NCBI GenBank assembly: GCA_900470775.1
Contig: UCBZ01000042.1
Span: 1 to 64,000, forward strand
Origin: Hyphomicrobiales bacterium
GTDB taxonomy: Bacteria; Pseudomonadota; Alphaproteobacteria; Rhizobiales; Beijerinckiaceae
Direction: 5' to 3'
Length of the DNA: 64,000 bases
Shown here: in pieces, positions 40,873 to 50,115 of the stretch
Layout of the letters: each line of letters starts with the position of its first letter
How positions within the stretch are numbered: the stretch's first letter is position 1
The notes under the pieces: generated by a model
What the model was told of the DNA's origin: nothing
Seen by the model: only the letters and a program-made list of their open reading frames with translations
Database searches by the model: none
Program-made: the position numbers and the translations under genes

Positions 40873-41672
40873 TGCTGATCGACACCCATTGCCATCTCGA
40901 CTTCCCGGACTTCGCCGAGGAACTGCCGTCCTATGTCGCCCGCGCCGAAGCGGCCGGCGTCGGTCGCATGGTCACGATCTCGACCCGGGTCGCGCGCTTT
41001 GCCGCCTATGCGGCGATCGCCGAACGCTTCCCGTCAGTCTGGTGCAGCGTCGGCACGCATCCCCATGGCGCGCATGAGGAATTGGACGTCACCGCCGAGC
41101 AGCTTGTGGCCCTGTCGGCGCATCCGCGCTGCGTCGCCATCGGCGAGGCCGGGCTCGACTACCACTATGACAAGAGCCCGCGCGAGGCGCAGGCTCAAGG
41201 GCTGCGCGTCCATATAGCGGCGGCCCGGATCACCCAGCTGCCGCTCGTCATCCATGCCCGCCAGGCCGATGACGACATGATCGCGATCCTGCGCGAGGAA
41301 ATGGGGAAGGGCGCCTTCCCCGCCATCCTGCATTGCTTCACCGCCGGCGAAGCGCTCGCCATGGCGGGCGTGGAGCTCGGTCTCTACGTCTCGTTCTCCG
41401 GCATCCTGACCTTCAAGACCTCGGAAGAATTGCGCCGGATCGCCCGGATGGTGCCGCGCGAGCGCCTGCTGGTCGAGACCGATGCGCCCTATCTCGCGCC
41501 CGTGCCGTTCAGGGGCAAGCGCAACGAGCCGTCCTATGTCGTTGAGACGGCAAGGGTTCTCGGTGACACGATCGGCGTCTCATTCGACGAGATCGCAGCC
41601 CTGACCACGGCGAATGCGCGCCGCTGCTACTGGAAGATGGACCATGCCGTGCCCGTCGCGCAGGTCGCCTGA
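40872..41672 (+). CDS. TatD-family metal-dependent hydrolase
   Basis: A TIM-barrel hydrolase of 266 residues. Metal ligands are visible in DTHCHLDFPDF, the glutamate of GEAGLDYHYD, the histidine of VIHARQADDD, a His in LHCFTAG and the aspartate of ETDAPYLAP. Family members are DNases or D-aminoacyl-tRNA deacylases, and the physiological substrate is debated. The start overlaps the metG stop (TGATG). Confidence 0.95.
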   Translation: MLIDTHCHLDFPDFAEELPSYVARAEAAGVGRMVTISTRVARFAAYAAIAERFPSVWCSVGTHPHGAHEELDVTAEQLVALSAHPRCVAIGEAGLDYHYDKSPREAQAQGLRVHIAAARITQLPLVIHARQADDDMIAILREEMGKGAFPAILHCFTAGEALAMAGVELGLYVSFSGILTFKTSEELRRIARMVPRERLLVETDAPYLAPVPFRGKRNEPSYVVETARVLGDTIGVSFDEIAALTTANARRCYWKMDHAVPVAQVA

Positions 41673-41686
41673 GGCAGCGGACGGAC

Positions 41687-42535
41687 ATGACCCATACGCT
41701 GACGATTCTCGGTTGCGGCTCCTCCGGCGGCGTGCCCAAGCCCGGCACCGGCTGGGGGGGCTGTGATCCGTCCGAGCCGAAGAACCGGCGGCGGCGCTGC
41801 TCGATCCTGGTCGAGCGCGTCCAGGAGGCGGGCACGACGCGGCTGCTCGTCGATACCTCGCCGGATTTGCGCGAACAGCTTCTCGACGCCGAGGTGCCCG
41901 ATCTCGACGCCGTGCTGTTCAGCCACGACCACGCCGACCATACCCATGGCATCGACGATCTGCGCTCGCTCGTGCTGCACAACCGGAGGCGCATCGTCGT
42001 CCACGCCGATACGCTGACGACGCACTCATTGCTCTCGCGCTTCGCCTATCTGTTCGAGACGCCGCCGGGCAGCATCTACCCGCCGATCCTTGAGCTGCGG
42101 CCGATGGCGGACCGGACTCCTGTGACCGTCCAGGGCGCCGGCGGCGAGATCGTCGCGCTGCCGATCGCCGTCGAGCACGGGCCGAACTACGAGGCGCTTG
42201 GCTTCCGCTTCGGCGACGTCGCTTATCTGCCAGATGTCAGCCTGATCCCACTGCGGGCCAAGGCGGCCCTGGCAGGGCTCGACATCCTGATCCTCGACTG
42301 CCTGCGCGAGGCGCCGCATCCGAGCCATTTCAACCTGACGCAGGCGCTGGCGACGATCGCGGAACTGAAACCGCGCAAGGCGATCATGACCGATCTCCAC
42401 TCCGATCTCGATTACGCCAGGCTTATCAGCATGTTGCCGCCGGATATCGATGTGGCATTCGATGGCATGCGGATCCCGTTCGACCTGCGGATCGACGCTG
42501 CCAGGACCAGCACGGCATCAGTTTTAGTTCCATAA
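41687..42535 (+). CDS. MBL-fold metal-dependent hydrolase (PhnP-like)
   Basis: A metallo-beta-lactamase-fold protein of 282 residues with the metal motif SHDHADHTHGID, a further His in VEHGPNYEALGF and the aspartate and serine-rich start LGCGSSGGVPKPG typical of the PhnP/cyclic phosphodiesterase group. It follows tatD by 14 bp in an order conserved in related genomes. The substrate is probably a phosphodiester, by family only. Confidence 0.88.
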   Translation: MTHTLTILGCGSSGGVPKPGTGWGGCDPSEPKNRRRRCSILVERVQEAGTTRLLVDTSPDLREQLLDAEVPDLDAVLFSHDHADHTHGIDDLRSLVLHNRRRIVVHADTLTTHSLLSRFAYLFETPPGSIYPPILELRPMADRTPVTVQGAGGEIVALPIAVEHGPNYEALGFRFGDVAYLPDVSLIPLRAKAALAGLDILILDCLREAPHPSHFNLTQALATIAELKPRKAIMTDLHSDLDYARLISMLPPDIDVAFDGMRIPFDLRIDAARTSTASVLVP

Positions 42536-42635
42536 TATACCTTATGCGAATCAGCTATGGGGTGGTTGGTGTGTGATCCCGCGTCATCCCTGCCGCCGCT
42601 CGGCTTCACGCTGCGTACGGCACAGGCCGATCCGC

Positions 42636-43865
42636 TCAGGCTGACTTGACCCTCCGCGCCAGGGCAAACAACGCGACCGCCGCGAGCGTCGAAAGCGCGA
42701 TCAGCAGCAGCAGGCTCGTTACCTGCCCTGTTCGCTCGATCAGGACCGCGAAGGCGAGCGGCGCCGCCGCCCTGATGATCAGGCCCGGCGCCGAGAGCTT
42801 GCCGAGCATCGCGCCATAACCAGCCGGGCCGAACAATTGCAGCGGCACGGTTCCGCGCACGATCGAGCCCAGTCCCATGCTGATGCCGTAGGCGATCGCA
42901 AACAGCCCGGCGAGCGTCGCCGTCATGCCGCCGACCAGCAGGAGCATCAGCCCCAGCGGCATCAGCACGGCCGAGACCCAGGCGGTGGTCACCGGCTGCA
43001 GCGCGGTGCCGAACAGCATCTCCACCAACCGGCCGGCGACCTGCGACGGCCCGATCATCGCCCCGATGCCGACCGCGACCGCCGCGCTCAGGCCCAGCCC
43101 CTGCAGCAGCGTCAGCATATGCACCGACATCGCCGAGACGACGAAGCCCTGCAGCGAGAATGCGAGAGCCAGCAGCAGAAAGGCAGAGCGTCGGGCATCG
43201 CCATGAAGATAGCTGCGCGCAGCGACCTCGCCTGTCGGCGTCGACGGCGCGATGCCGATGGGATGGCGCACACGGCCAGGCAGCAGGAACAGGTGCAGCG
43301 GCACGCAGAGCGCGAACTGCAGCACGGCGTAGAGGCGATAGATCTCGCGCCAGTCGAACTGGCCCAGCAGCATCGTCGTCAGCGGCCAGAACAGCGTCGA
43401 GGCGAAGCCGCCGATCAGAGTGAGCTGGCTGATGGCGCGACGCGCCTGGGCGCCTCTCGCCTGCGTCAGGGCTGCAAAGGCTGCATCGTAGAGCACCATG
43501 GTCGAGACGACTTCGAGCGCGATCATCGCCGCGAAATAGCTGACCGGCCCCCTCGCCTCCGCCAGCGCCAGCAATGCCACGCCGGCCAGCGCCGAACCGA
43601 TGCTCATGACGATGCGCGTGCCATAACCATCGATCAGGCGGCCGACCGCTGGCGCGACCAATCCGCCTGCCAGAAGCCCCGCAGCGAAGCCGCCATAGGT
43701 CCATTCCGGTGCCCAGCCGAAGCTCTCTGTCATGCGCGGCGCCAGCACGGCGAAGGCGTAGTAGAGCGCGCCGTAGCCGATGACCTGGGTCACGCCGAGC
43801 GCGAGGATCAGAGGCAGGCCGCTCTTGGCTCCCGGGGCGGGCGGTATCATCGAAACACTGGACAT
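42636..43865 (-). CDS. MFS transporter
   Basis: A membrane protein of 409 residues with about 12 spans. LVAPAVGRLIDGYGTRIVMSI holds the loop 2-3 signature of the major facilitator family. It resembles oxalate/monocarboxylate-type or general MFS exporters, but substrate and direction are not evident. Its start lies 9 bp after the methyltransferase stop, on the same strand, so they are probably co-transcribed. Confidence 0.88.
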   Translation of the reverse strand: MSSVSMIPPAPGAKSGLPLILALGVTQVIGYGALYYAFAVLAPRMTESFGWAPEWTYGGFAAGLLAGGLVAPAVGRLIDGYGTRIVMSIGSALAGVALLALAEARGPVSYFAAMIALEVVSTMVLYDAAFAALTQARGAQARRAISQLTLIGGFASTLFWPLTTMLLGQFDWREIYRLYAVLQFALCVPLHLFLLPGRVRHPIGIAPSTPTGEVAARSYLHGDARRSAFLLLALAFSLQGFVVSAMSVHMLTLLQGLGLSAAVAVGIGAMIGPSQVAGRLVEMLFGTALQPVTTAWVSAVLMPLGLMLLLVGGMTATLAGLFAIAYGISMGLGSIVRGTVPLQLFGPAGYGAMLGKLSAPGLIIRAAAPLAFAVLIERTGQVTSLLLLIALSTLAAVALFALARRVKSA

Positions 43866-43874
43866 CCCTGTCCC

Positions 43875-44366
43875 TCAGCAGACACGGCGATAGGCGTAGT
43901 AGCGCCCGGCAGGCACGCCCTCGGGCAGCGGAACCGCCACGAGCGCCGCATGATCGAGCTCCCAGCCGCTGAGGACCAGCGCATCGGGCGCCGCCAGCGC
44001 CGCGACATGCTCCGGCAACCAGGCGAACAGGATGCGGTCGCGCTCGGGCACGCCCGTGGTCACGTCGACATGGACGAGTGCGGCGCTGCGGCCATGGCGC
44101 GCCGCGAAGGCCGGCAGCGTCATAGCCATATCGCCCGCCACCAGCATACCGGCCGGCGGCATCGAGGCGGGATTGGGGCTGACATCGCGCTCGAAGACAT
44201 GGATGTCGCGCTCCGGCAGGATCTCGCGGAGATGATCATAGGTCCGGCCATTGCCCAGGCCGAGTTCGAGCACGAGGCCGGGACGGTCCATGATCGACGC
44301 AGCGGCCCAGTCCAGCATCCGGCGCTGGGCCTCGAGCCGGCGGATGAAACTATCGAGGCGGCTCAT
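43875..44366 (-). CDS. class I SAM-dependent methyltransferase
   Basis: A protein of 163 residues with the SAM-binding strand LVLELGLGNGRTYDHLRE, an acidic residue at the end of the next strand (VFERDVS) and AGDMAMTLP. The C-terminal half lacks a catalytic motif that would name the acceptor. I start at MSRLDSF (44366), which follows GGAGACGACTG; the open frame extends 35 codons upstream. The substrate is unknown. Confidence 0.75.
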   Translation of the reverse strand: MSRLDSFIRRLEAQRRMLDWAAASIMDRPGLVLELGLGNGRTYDHLREILPERDIHVFERDVSPNPASMPPAGMLVAGDMAMTLPAFAARHGRSAALVHVDVTTGVPERDRILFAWLPEHVAALAAPDALVLSGWELDHAALVAVPLPEGVPAGRYYAYRRVC

Positions 44367-44598
44367 GCGCAGTCGTCTCCAGGCGGCATTATTCCCCGGC
44401 GCGTTCAGATGCGAAAGCGTGCCGTCGTGCCGGCATAGCAGCGGCGACGGGCGCGCCGATACCCCCTCCAAACGACAGGCTTGTCAGGACGATCGGCGAA
44501 TGCCCTAATTCATCACGATGACGGTCGCCCTGCCGAGGCGGAGCGACCAGCGGCCGCCAAGAGCCGTCTTCAACATTTTCAGGGAGGTATCCGATTCC

Positions 44599-45576
44599 AT
44601 GACCACGTCACGTTCTCTCGTCGCGCTCGCGGTCGCCACCGGGCTCAGCCTCGTCGCGGCGGGTTCGGCTCAAGCCCAAACCTGGCCGCAGCGCCCGATC
44701 ACATTTATCGTCCCCTTCCCGGCCGGCGGCGGCACCGACGCCTTCGCCCGCCCGTTGGCAGCCCAACTCGACCAGCAGCTCGGCCAGCGCATCATCATCG
44801 AGAATCGCGGCGGCGCCGGCGGCACGGTCGGCGCCTCGGCCGCATCCAAGATGCAGCCGGATGGCTACGGTTTCTTCGTTGGCGCGGCTCACCACGCCAT
44901 CGCGCCGGCGCTCTATCCGAAGCTGGACTACAACATCCAGACCGACTTCATCCCGATCGCGGTGATCGCGCAGCCGCCGCAGGTCATCGTCGTCCATCCG
45001 AAGGTCGAGGCCAAGACGGTCGCCGAGCTGATCGCCTTCGCCAAGGCCAACCCGGACAAGCTGAACTACGCCTCGGCCGGCAACGGCACCACGCATCACC
45101 TCGCCGGCGAGCTGTTCAAACTGCAGACCAAGACCAGCCTGACGCATGTCCCCTATCGCGGTGCCGGCCCGGCGCTGCAGGACATCGTCGCCGGCCAGGT
45201 CGACGTGCTGTTTGACGGTCTCGGTTCGTCCGCGCCGCAGATTCAGAGCGGCCGCCTGCGCGGTCTCGCCGTCGCGGCGGCGACGCGCTCGGACGCGATT
45301 CCCGATGTGCCCACAGCCAAGGAGGCCGGGCTCGACGGCTATGAGGTCGCGACCTGGTATGCGCTCTGGGCGCCCAAAGGCACGCCGCCAGAGATTGTCG
45401 CCCGCATGCGCGCCGAAGTCGCCAAGGCGCTCGCCGCGCCGGCCATCGCCGATGCCTGGAAGAAGAACGGTTCGCCGATCCCGACGCTCGCAGGCGATGA
45501 TTTCGGCAAGTTCGTCACCGCCGAGATTGCGCGCTGGGGCACGGTGGTGAAGGACGCGCAGGTCAAGCTGGAGTGA
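44599..45576 (+). CDS. tripartite tricarboxylate transporter substrate-binding protein (Bug/TctC family)
   Basis: A periplasmic binding protein of 325 residues. A signal peptide ends near AQAQ (residue 27); typical motifs are WPQRPITFIVPFPAGGGTD, then IENRGGAGGTVG and NYASAGNGTTHHLAGELFK. The ATG follows GGGAGGTATCCGATTCC. TctA/TctB membrane genes are absent nearby, as is usual for the many orphan Bug proteins; the ligand is unknown. A terminator-like hairpin covers the stop codon. Confidence 0.92.
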   Translation: MTTSRSLVALAVATGLSLVAAGSAQAQTWPQRPITFIVPFPAGGGTDAFARPLAAQLDQQLGQRIIIENRGGAGGTVGASAASKMQPDGYGFFVGAAHHAIAPALYPKLDYNIQTDFIPIAVIAQPPQVIVVHPKVEAKTVAELIAFAKANPDKLNYASAGNGTTHHLAGELFKLQTKTSLTHVPYRGAGPALQDIVAGQVDVLFDGLGSSAPQIQSGRLRGLAVAAATRSDAIPDVPTAKEAGLDGYEVATWYALWAPKGTPPEIVARMRAEVAKALAAPAIADAWKKNGSPIPTLAGDDFGKFVTAEIARWGTVVKDAQVKLE

Positions 45577-45590
45577 GCGGGGCCGCTCAC
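45573..45590. terminator. hairpin between convergent Bug and recX genes
   Basis: GTGAGCGG (45573-45580) pairs exactly with CCGCTCAC (45583-45590). It overlaps the stop of the binding-protein gene and is followed by GCCGCCCTTTC on the plus strand. It sits between convergent genes. Confidence 0.5.
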
Positions 45591-45601
45591 GCCGCCCTTT
45601 C

Positions 45602-46183
45602 TCATCCGTCGATCGCTTCCTCATCGCCCGCGCCGTCAATCACAGCGCGGGCGATTGTCATCGGGAAGCCCGCACGCGCCATCGCCGCCAGATCCTTTTG
45701 CCGCAAGGCCACACGGTCGCCTCTGCTCCAGGGACCGAGCCGTTTGCGCTGGGCGGTCTTCAGCGCCGCCGCCAACTCGTCCTCGGTACTGGCGTCGCTG
45801 GCCTCCGCCGCAAGCTCGCGCGACACGCCCTTGGCGGACAGGCTTGCCGCGACGGCGCGCGAGGATCGGCCCTTGCGCCGCAGCGTCGCCGCCCTCGCCT
45901 GCGCAAAGCGCTCGTCATCGACAAGCCCCGAGGTCACGCAGCGCGCCACGACCTCATCCAGCATCGCATCGAACGCCGCCGGCTCCAGCCCGTGATGCCG
46001 GCAGCTCAGATTGATCTTGCGCGCCAGTACCCGGCGCAGCTGCGCAGCCGGCGCGGCATAGCGTTCGAGGTAATGCATCGCCGCGCGCTGGAGATAGTCG
46101 GCGCTGATGCGACGCGGTGGCCGGCGCACGGGCCTGCGATTCTGGAAATTGCCGCTGTCGGGGCGCCCTCCTCCGGTCTCCAT
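45602..46183 (-). CDS. recX: regulatory protein RecX
   Basis: A helical protein of 193 residues. The RecX core is visible: AAMHYLERYAAPAAQLRRVL, then LVDDERFAQARAATLRRKG and a third helical repeat ending with FPMTIARAVID. It modulates RecA filament activity. I start at METGGGRP (46183), which overlaps the arfB stop (ATGA arrangement); the open frame continues further upstream but only as a shadow of arfB. A basic N-terminal tail of about 25 residues precedes the core. Confidence 0.88.
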   Translation of the reverse strand: METGGGRPDSGNFQNRRPVRRPPRRISADYLQRAAMHYLERYAAPAAQLRRVLARKINLSCRHHGLEPAAFDAMLDEVVARCVTSGLVDDERFAQARAATLRRKGRSSRAVAASLSAKGVSRELAAEASDASTEDELAAALKTAQRKRLGPWSRGDRVALRQKDLAAMARAGFPMTIARAVIDGAGDEEAIDG

Positions 46184-46602
46184 CAATCCTCGCCCGGCCT
46201 GGCGCGGCCGGCCTTGATCGAGGAGCGCTTGTCCTTGGAAACCAGCCGGCGCTCCTTCGAGGCCTTGGTCGGCTTGGTCGGGCGGCGGGTCTGCGGACGG
46301 ATCGCGGCCTCGCGGATCATCTCGAGCAGGCGTTCCAACGCCTCCTCGCGGTTGCGCTTCTGGCTGCGCTGCGCCTGCGCGATGATGACGATCACGCCGT
46401 CCTGCGTCAGGCGGCTGCCGGCGAGCTTCATCAGCCGGATCGCGACATCGTTGGGCAGCGAGGTCGAGCGCCGCGCATCGAAACGCAGCTGCACCGCGCT
46501 CGAGACCTTGTTGACGTTCTGCCCGCCGGGACCCGAGGCGCGCACGAAGGTCTCCTCGATCTCGCTCTCGTCGATGGCGATGGACGGCGTCACTTGAATC
46601 AT
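46183..46602 (-). CDS. arfB: alternative ribosome-rescue factor / peptidyl-tRNA hydrolase ArfB (YaeJ)
   Basis: A protein of 139 residues with the release-factor GGQ motif in ASGPGGQNVNKVSSAVQLRF and a basic C-terminal tail (RPTKPTKASKERR, then SKDKRSSIKAGRARP) that in ArfB enters the mRNA channel of stalled ribosomes. It releases nascent chains from non-stop complexes. recX overlaps its stop. Length and tail distinguish it from a canonical release factor. Confidence 0.95.
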   Translation of the reverse strand: MIQVTPSIAIDESEIEETFVRASGPGGQNVNKVSSAVQLRFDARRSTSLPNDVAIRLMKLAGSRLTQDGVIVIIAQAQRSQKRNREEALERLLEMIREAAIRPQTRRPTKPTKASKERRLVSKDKRSSIKAGRARPGED

Positions 46603-46640
46603 GGGAGGAACCGTAGCTCATTTGACGGAGATTTTCAGCC

Positions 46641-47480
46641 TTGCAGCCCTCCAGCGACATCGCCCGGCTGATCGAGATCATGGCGGCGCTGCGCACGCCG
46701 GGCACGGGCTGCCCCTGGGATCTCGAACAGGATTTCGCGTCGATCGCGCCCTACACGGTCGAGGAGGCCTATGAGGTTGCCGACGCGATCGCGCGCGGCG
46801 ACCGGCTCGATCTCAAGGACGAGCTCGGCGATTTGCTGCTCCAGGTTGTCTATCATGCCCGCATGGCGGAGGAGGAAGGCGCTTTCGCCTTCCCCGACGT
46901 GGTCGAGGCGATCACCGCCAAGCTGATCCGGCGCCATCCACATGTCTTCGGCGATGCGCGCGACCTGTCACCGGCCCAGGTCAAGGCGCTGTGGCACCAG
47001 ATCAAGGCGCAGGAGAAAGCCGACAAGGCCGCAGCCCGGCGCGCAGCCGGCCTGCCCGAGCAGGTCGAGGAGAAGGGCGTGCTCGCCGGCGTCACGCAGG
47101 CCCTGCCCGCCCTCACCCGCGCCTGGAAGCTGCAGGCCAAGGCCTCCACCGTCGGTTTCGACTGGAACGACGCCCGTCTCGTGCTCGACAAGATCCGCGA
47201 GGAAACCGCCGAGATCGACGAGGCGTTGGCCTCGGGCGACAAGGCGGCGATCGCCGAGGAAATCGGCGATCTGCTCTTCGTCGTCGCCAACCTCGCCCGC
47301 CATGTCGATGCCGACCCCGAAGGCTGCCTTCAGGCCGCCAACGCCAAGTTCGAGCGCCGATTCAAGGGAATCGAGCAGGCCCTGGAAGCTCAGGGCCGGA
47401 CCGCCGCCGATGCGAGCCTCGACGAGATGGAAGCGCTCTGGCAGGCGGTGAAACGCGGCGAGCAGGCCCGAAACCGGTAG
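46641..47480 (+). CDS. mazG: nucleoside triphosphate pyrophosphohydrolase MazG
   Basis: A protein of 279 residues with two MazG domains. The first has GTGCPWDLEQDFASIAPY and EEAYEVADAI followed by DELGDLLLQVVYHARMAEE; the second has REETAEIDEAL and EEIGDLLFVVANLARH. The EExxE and ExxD residues bind magnesium. It hydrolyses noncanonical and regulatory nucleotides to monophosphates. A TTG start at 46641 is likely, since the conserved DIARLIEIM stretch precedes the first ATG and GACGGAG lies upstream. Confidence 0.95.
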   Translation: MQPSSDIARLIEIMAALRTPGTGCPWDLEQDFASIAPYTVEEAYEVADAIARGDRLDLKDELGDLLLQVVYHARMAEEEGAFAFPDVVEAITAKLIRRHPHVFGDARDLSPAQVKALWHQIKAQEKADKAAARRAAGLPEQVEEKGVLAGVTQALPALTRAWKLQAKASTVGFDWNDARLVLDKIREETAEIDEALASGDKAAIAEEIGDLLFVVANLARHVDADPEGCLQAANAKFERRFKGIEQALEAQGRTAADASLDEMEALWQAVKRGEQARNR

Positions 47481-47529
47481 GCCCGCGCATGCAGAAGAAG
47501 CGCGGAATGCCAATTGCGGGGAGATCGCG

Positions 47530-47988
47530 ATGAGACGGGCCGTTGTCCTGGGGCTGATCGTGCTCGGCTGCGCCGCGCCTGTGGCCGCCAGTTGGAAGCC
47601 CAGCATCTTCGACGGCGAAAGCCGGCGCTCGATCCAGGGTTGCGCCGCGAAATCGACCGATGATTCCTGGTCTTGCGCCTTCATCCGCTGCGAGCCCGGC
47701 AACCGGCTCGGGCTTTATCTCGATGTGCCGGGCGCGCTGGCCGAAGGGCCGATCACCCTGGCCGTCGGGGCCCGCTCCTTTGTCCTTGCGCTGGAATCGA
47801 CCCCGCCCAGTCCCTTCGGCGGCGCCTTGCGAGTGGTCGGCGCCGGCCCCGAGCTGGTCCCGGCGCTGGCTGCGGGCACATCACTGCGAATCGTCAACTA
47901 CGGCATCAACTCGGGATACGACGCGATCCCGCTGACGGGCATCGCGTCACATCTGCGCCGGATCGAACAGGCCTGCAAGCCGCGCTAA
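47530..47988 (+). CDS. hypothetical secreted protein
   Basis: A protein of 152 residues with a clear signal peptide (RAVVLGLIVLGCAAPVAAS, cleavage near residue 21). Four cysteines follow (GCAAKSTDDSWSCAFIRC and one near the C-terminus), suggesting disulfides in the periplasm. GGGGAG precedes the ATG. I recognise no family. It lies between mazG and cysG on the same strand with no shared function evident. Confidence 0.8.
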   Translation: MRRAVVLGLIVLGCAAPVAASWKPSIFDGESRRSIQGCAAKSTDDSWSCAFIRCEPGNRLGLYLDVPGALAEGPITLAVGARSFVLALESTPPSPFGGALRVVGAGPELVPALAAGTSLRIVNYGINSGYDAIPLTGIASHLRRIEQACKPR

Positions 47989-48117
47989 TCAGCCGACAGA
48001 CTGCCTTGCTGGTTCGCCCCTTGCTTTCGGCCTATCCTGTTGCAGGGAATGGCTTCCGCCCGCTATCGGACCATATCGAGCCGGCATGATGGGCCTGGAA
48101 GACAGACAAAGAACGCG

Positions 48118-49578
48118 ATGACGCAGAGACGACCCGAAACCACCAGCGCACGCCGTATCGAGCGTCTGGCGACATTGCCGCTCTTCCACAAGCTGGAGGG
48201 GCGCAAGGTCGTGCTGGCCGGCGACAGCGAAGGCGCACTCTGGAAGGCCGAGCTCCTGGCCGCGACCGGCGCCGATCTGCACGTCTTCGCAGGCCTCGGC
48301 GCAGAGCTGTTCGACAGCCTTGCGAAACAGGGCAATGGTGGGCGTATCACCGTCCATGTGCGAAATTGGCAAGCGGCCGATCTTCAGGATGCTGCGCTCG
48401 CGGTCGGCGATATCGAGAATGAAGCCGAGATCCGCGCCTTCGTCGCTGCGGCGCGGCAGGCCGGCGCGCCGGTCAACATCGTCGACAAGCCGGAGCATTG
48501 CGACTTCTCCTTCGGGACGCTGGTCAACCGCTCGCCGCTGATCGTCGCGATCTCGACCGATGGCGCCGCCCCCGTCTTCGGGCAGGCGCTCCGCGCCAGG
48601 ATCGAGACGCTGCTGCCGGCCGGGCTCAAGGCCTGGGCTCAAGCCGCCAAGGACTGGCGGCCAGCAGTGCAGGCGCGCGAGTTGCCCTTCGCACTGCGGC
48701 GCGCCTTCTGGGAGCTTTTCACCACCAAAGCGATGAGTGAGCCGGAGCGGGCTCCAGACGAGGATGACAGGGCGGCGCTGTTCGCAGCACTCGACCGGCT
48801 CGAGGGCAGTCCGGACGGCACTGGTCGGGTCAGCCTGGTCGGTGCGGGTCCCGGCGATCCGGAACTGCTGACGCTCAAGGCGATCCGCGCGCTCCAGAGC
48901 GCTGACATCATCCTTTACGACGATCTGGTCTCGCCCGGCGTGCTCGAACTCGCCCGCCGCGAGGCCAAACGCATGATGGTTGGCAAGACGGGCTACGGCC
49001 CCTCGGTCAAGCAGAGCGAGATCAACGCGCTGATCGTCTCGCTGGCGAGCCAGGGCAAGCATGTCGTGCGGCTGAAGGGCGGCGATCCCGGTATTTTCGG
49101 GCGCGCCGGCGAGGAGATCGCCGCCTGCGCGGCGGCTGGCCTGCCCGTGACGATCGTGCCGGGCATTTCGGCGGCGCAGGGCGCGGCTGCCTCGCTCGGC
49201 TTGTCGCTGACCCATCGCGACCATGCCCGCCGCCTGCAATTCGTCACCGGCCATGCCCGCAGCGGCGACCTGCCCGAGGATCTGGACTGGCGAGCCATGG
49301 CCGATCCTCATGCTACGACGGTGATCTACATGGCACGCGCCACCCTGTCGGGCTTCCGCGACCGCGCCATCGCGGCGGGGCTTGATCCGCGGACGCCGGC
49401 CATCGCCGTGCAATCGGCGACGCTGCCCGGCGAGGTCCGCGTCGCCGCCACCATCGCGACGCTGCCGGAACGCCTCCGCGAGCTTCCGAAGGGTGGGCCG
49501 GTGCTGGTGATGGTCGGTCACGCGCTGGGGGGCGCGCTCTCCGGAACGGCCTCCGTCGCCGACCGCCGCCGCGCCTGA
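48118..49578 (+). CDS. cysG: siroheme synthase, multifunctional CysG
   Basis: A protein of 486 residues. The N-terminal part (about 1-210) is the precorrin-2 dehydrogenase/sirohydrochlorin ferrochelatase domain, seen in VVLAGDSEGALWKAELL and VNIVDKPEHCDFSFG, then LIVAISTDGAAPVFG. The C-terminal part (about 235-480) is uroporphyrinogen III methyltransferase with VSLVGAGPGDPELLTLKAIR and VVRLKGGDPGIFGR. It makes siroheme for sulfite or nitrite reductase. The usual first glycine motif is GDSEG rather than GGG. I start at the ATG at 48118; the frame extends 26 codons upstream. Sulfite reductase genes are not in the window. Confidence 0.94.
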   Translation: MTQRRPETTSARRIERLATLPLFHKLEGRKVVLAGDSEGALWKAELLAATGADLHVFAGLGAELFDSLAKQGNGGRITVHVRNWQAADLQDAALAVGDIENEAEIRAFVAAARQAGAPVNIVDKPEHCDFSFGTLVNRSPLIVAISTDGAAPVFGQALRARIETLLPAGLKAWAQAAKDWRPAVQARELPFALRRAFWELFTTKAMSEPERAPDEDDRAALFAALDRLEGSPDGTGRVSLVGAGPGDPELLTLKAIRALQSADIILYDDLVSPGVLELARREAKRMMVGKTGYGPSVKQSEINALIVSLASQGKHVVRLKGGDPGIFGRAGEEIAACAAAGLPVTIVPGISAAQGAAASLGLSLTHRDHARRLQFVTGHARSGDLPEDLDWRAMADPHATTVIYMARATLSGFRDRAIAAGLDPRTPAIAVQSATLPGEVRVAATIATLPERLRELPKGGPVLVMVGHALGGALSGTASVADRRRA

Positions 49579-49677
49579 GCGCGCGCCGAAGCCCGCCGGG
49601 CTCGCCTCATTCCGTTCAAGCGGCTATGCCATGCAACCGACTTCGCCATGGCTGAATCGGCAGACAGGAGACGCAGC

Positions 49678-50115
49678 ATGAAAGCGCGTGCAAGATGGGT
49701 CGAGGGCATGGCCTTCATGGGCGAGGCCGGCAGCGGCCATGCCGTCATGATGGACGGCTCGCCTGAATATGGCGGGCGCAATATCGGGATCCGGCCGATG
49801 GAGATGCTGCTGATCGGGCTTGCCGGCTGCACCGGCTTCGATGTCGTGCAGATCCTGAAGAAGGGCCGCGAGCCGGTCACCGGCTGCGAGGTCGAGGTCG
49901 AGGCCGAGCGCGCCGTCGAGGATCCCAAGGTCTTCACCAAAATCCATCTCGGCTATCGCATCAGCGGGCCGGGCCTCTCGCAAGCCAAGGTCGAGCGGGC
50001 CGTCACATTGTCGAAGGAAAAATACTGTTCGGCTTCGATCATGCTCGGCGCCACCGCCGAATTTACCTATGCGATCGATATCGTCGACGAAACGAAGAAG
50101 GTAGCAGCCGAATGA
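49678..50115 (+). CDS. OsmC-family protein
   Basis: A protein of 145 residues of the OsmC/Ohr fold, nearest to the YhfA group. One conserved Cys is seen in LIGLAGCTGFDVVQILKK and the second in KEKYCSASIML, the peroxidatic and resolving positions. It probably reduces organic peroxides or related thiol substrates. The ATG at 49678 follows CAGGAGACG; an upstream ATG at 49648 would add ten residues. Its stop overlaps the sulfurtransferase start. Confidence 0.9.
   Translation: MKARARWVEGMAFMGEAGSGHAVMMDGSPEYGGRNIGIRPMEMLLIGLAGCTGFDVVQILKKGREPVTGCEVEVEAERAVEDPKVFTKIHLGYRISGPGLSQAKVERAVTLSKEKYCSASIMLGATAEFTYAIDIVDETKKVAAE

Noticed and set aside
49592-49604. A GC hairpin after cysG as terminator
   Set aside because: The loop would be one base and no T-run follows; too weak to list.
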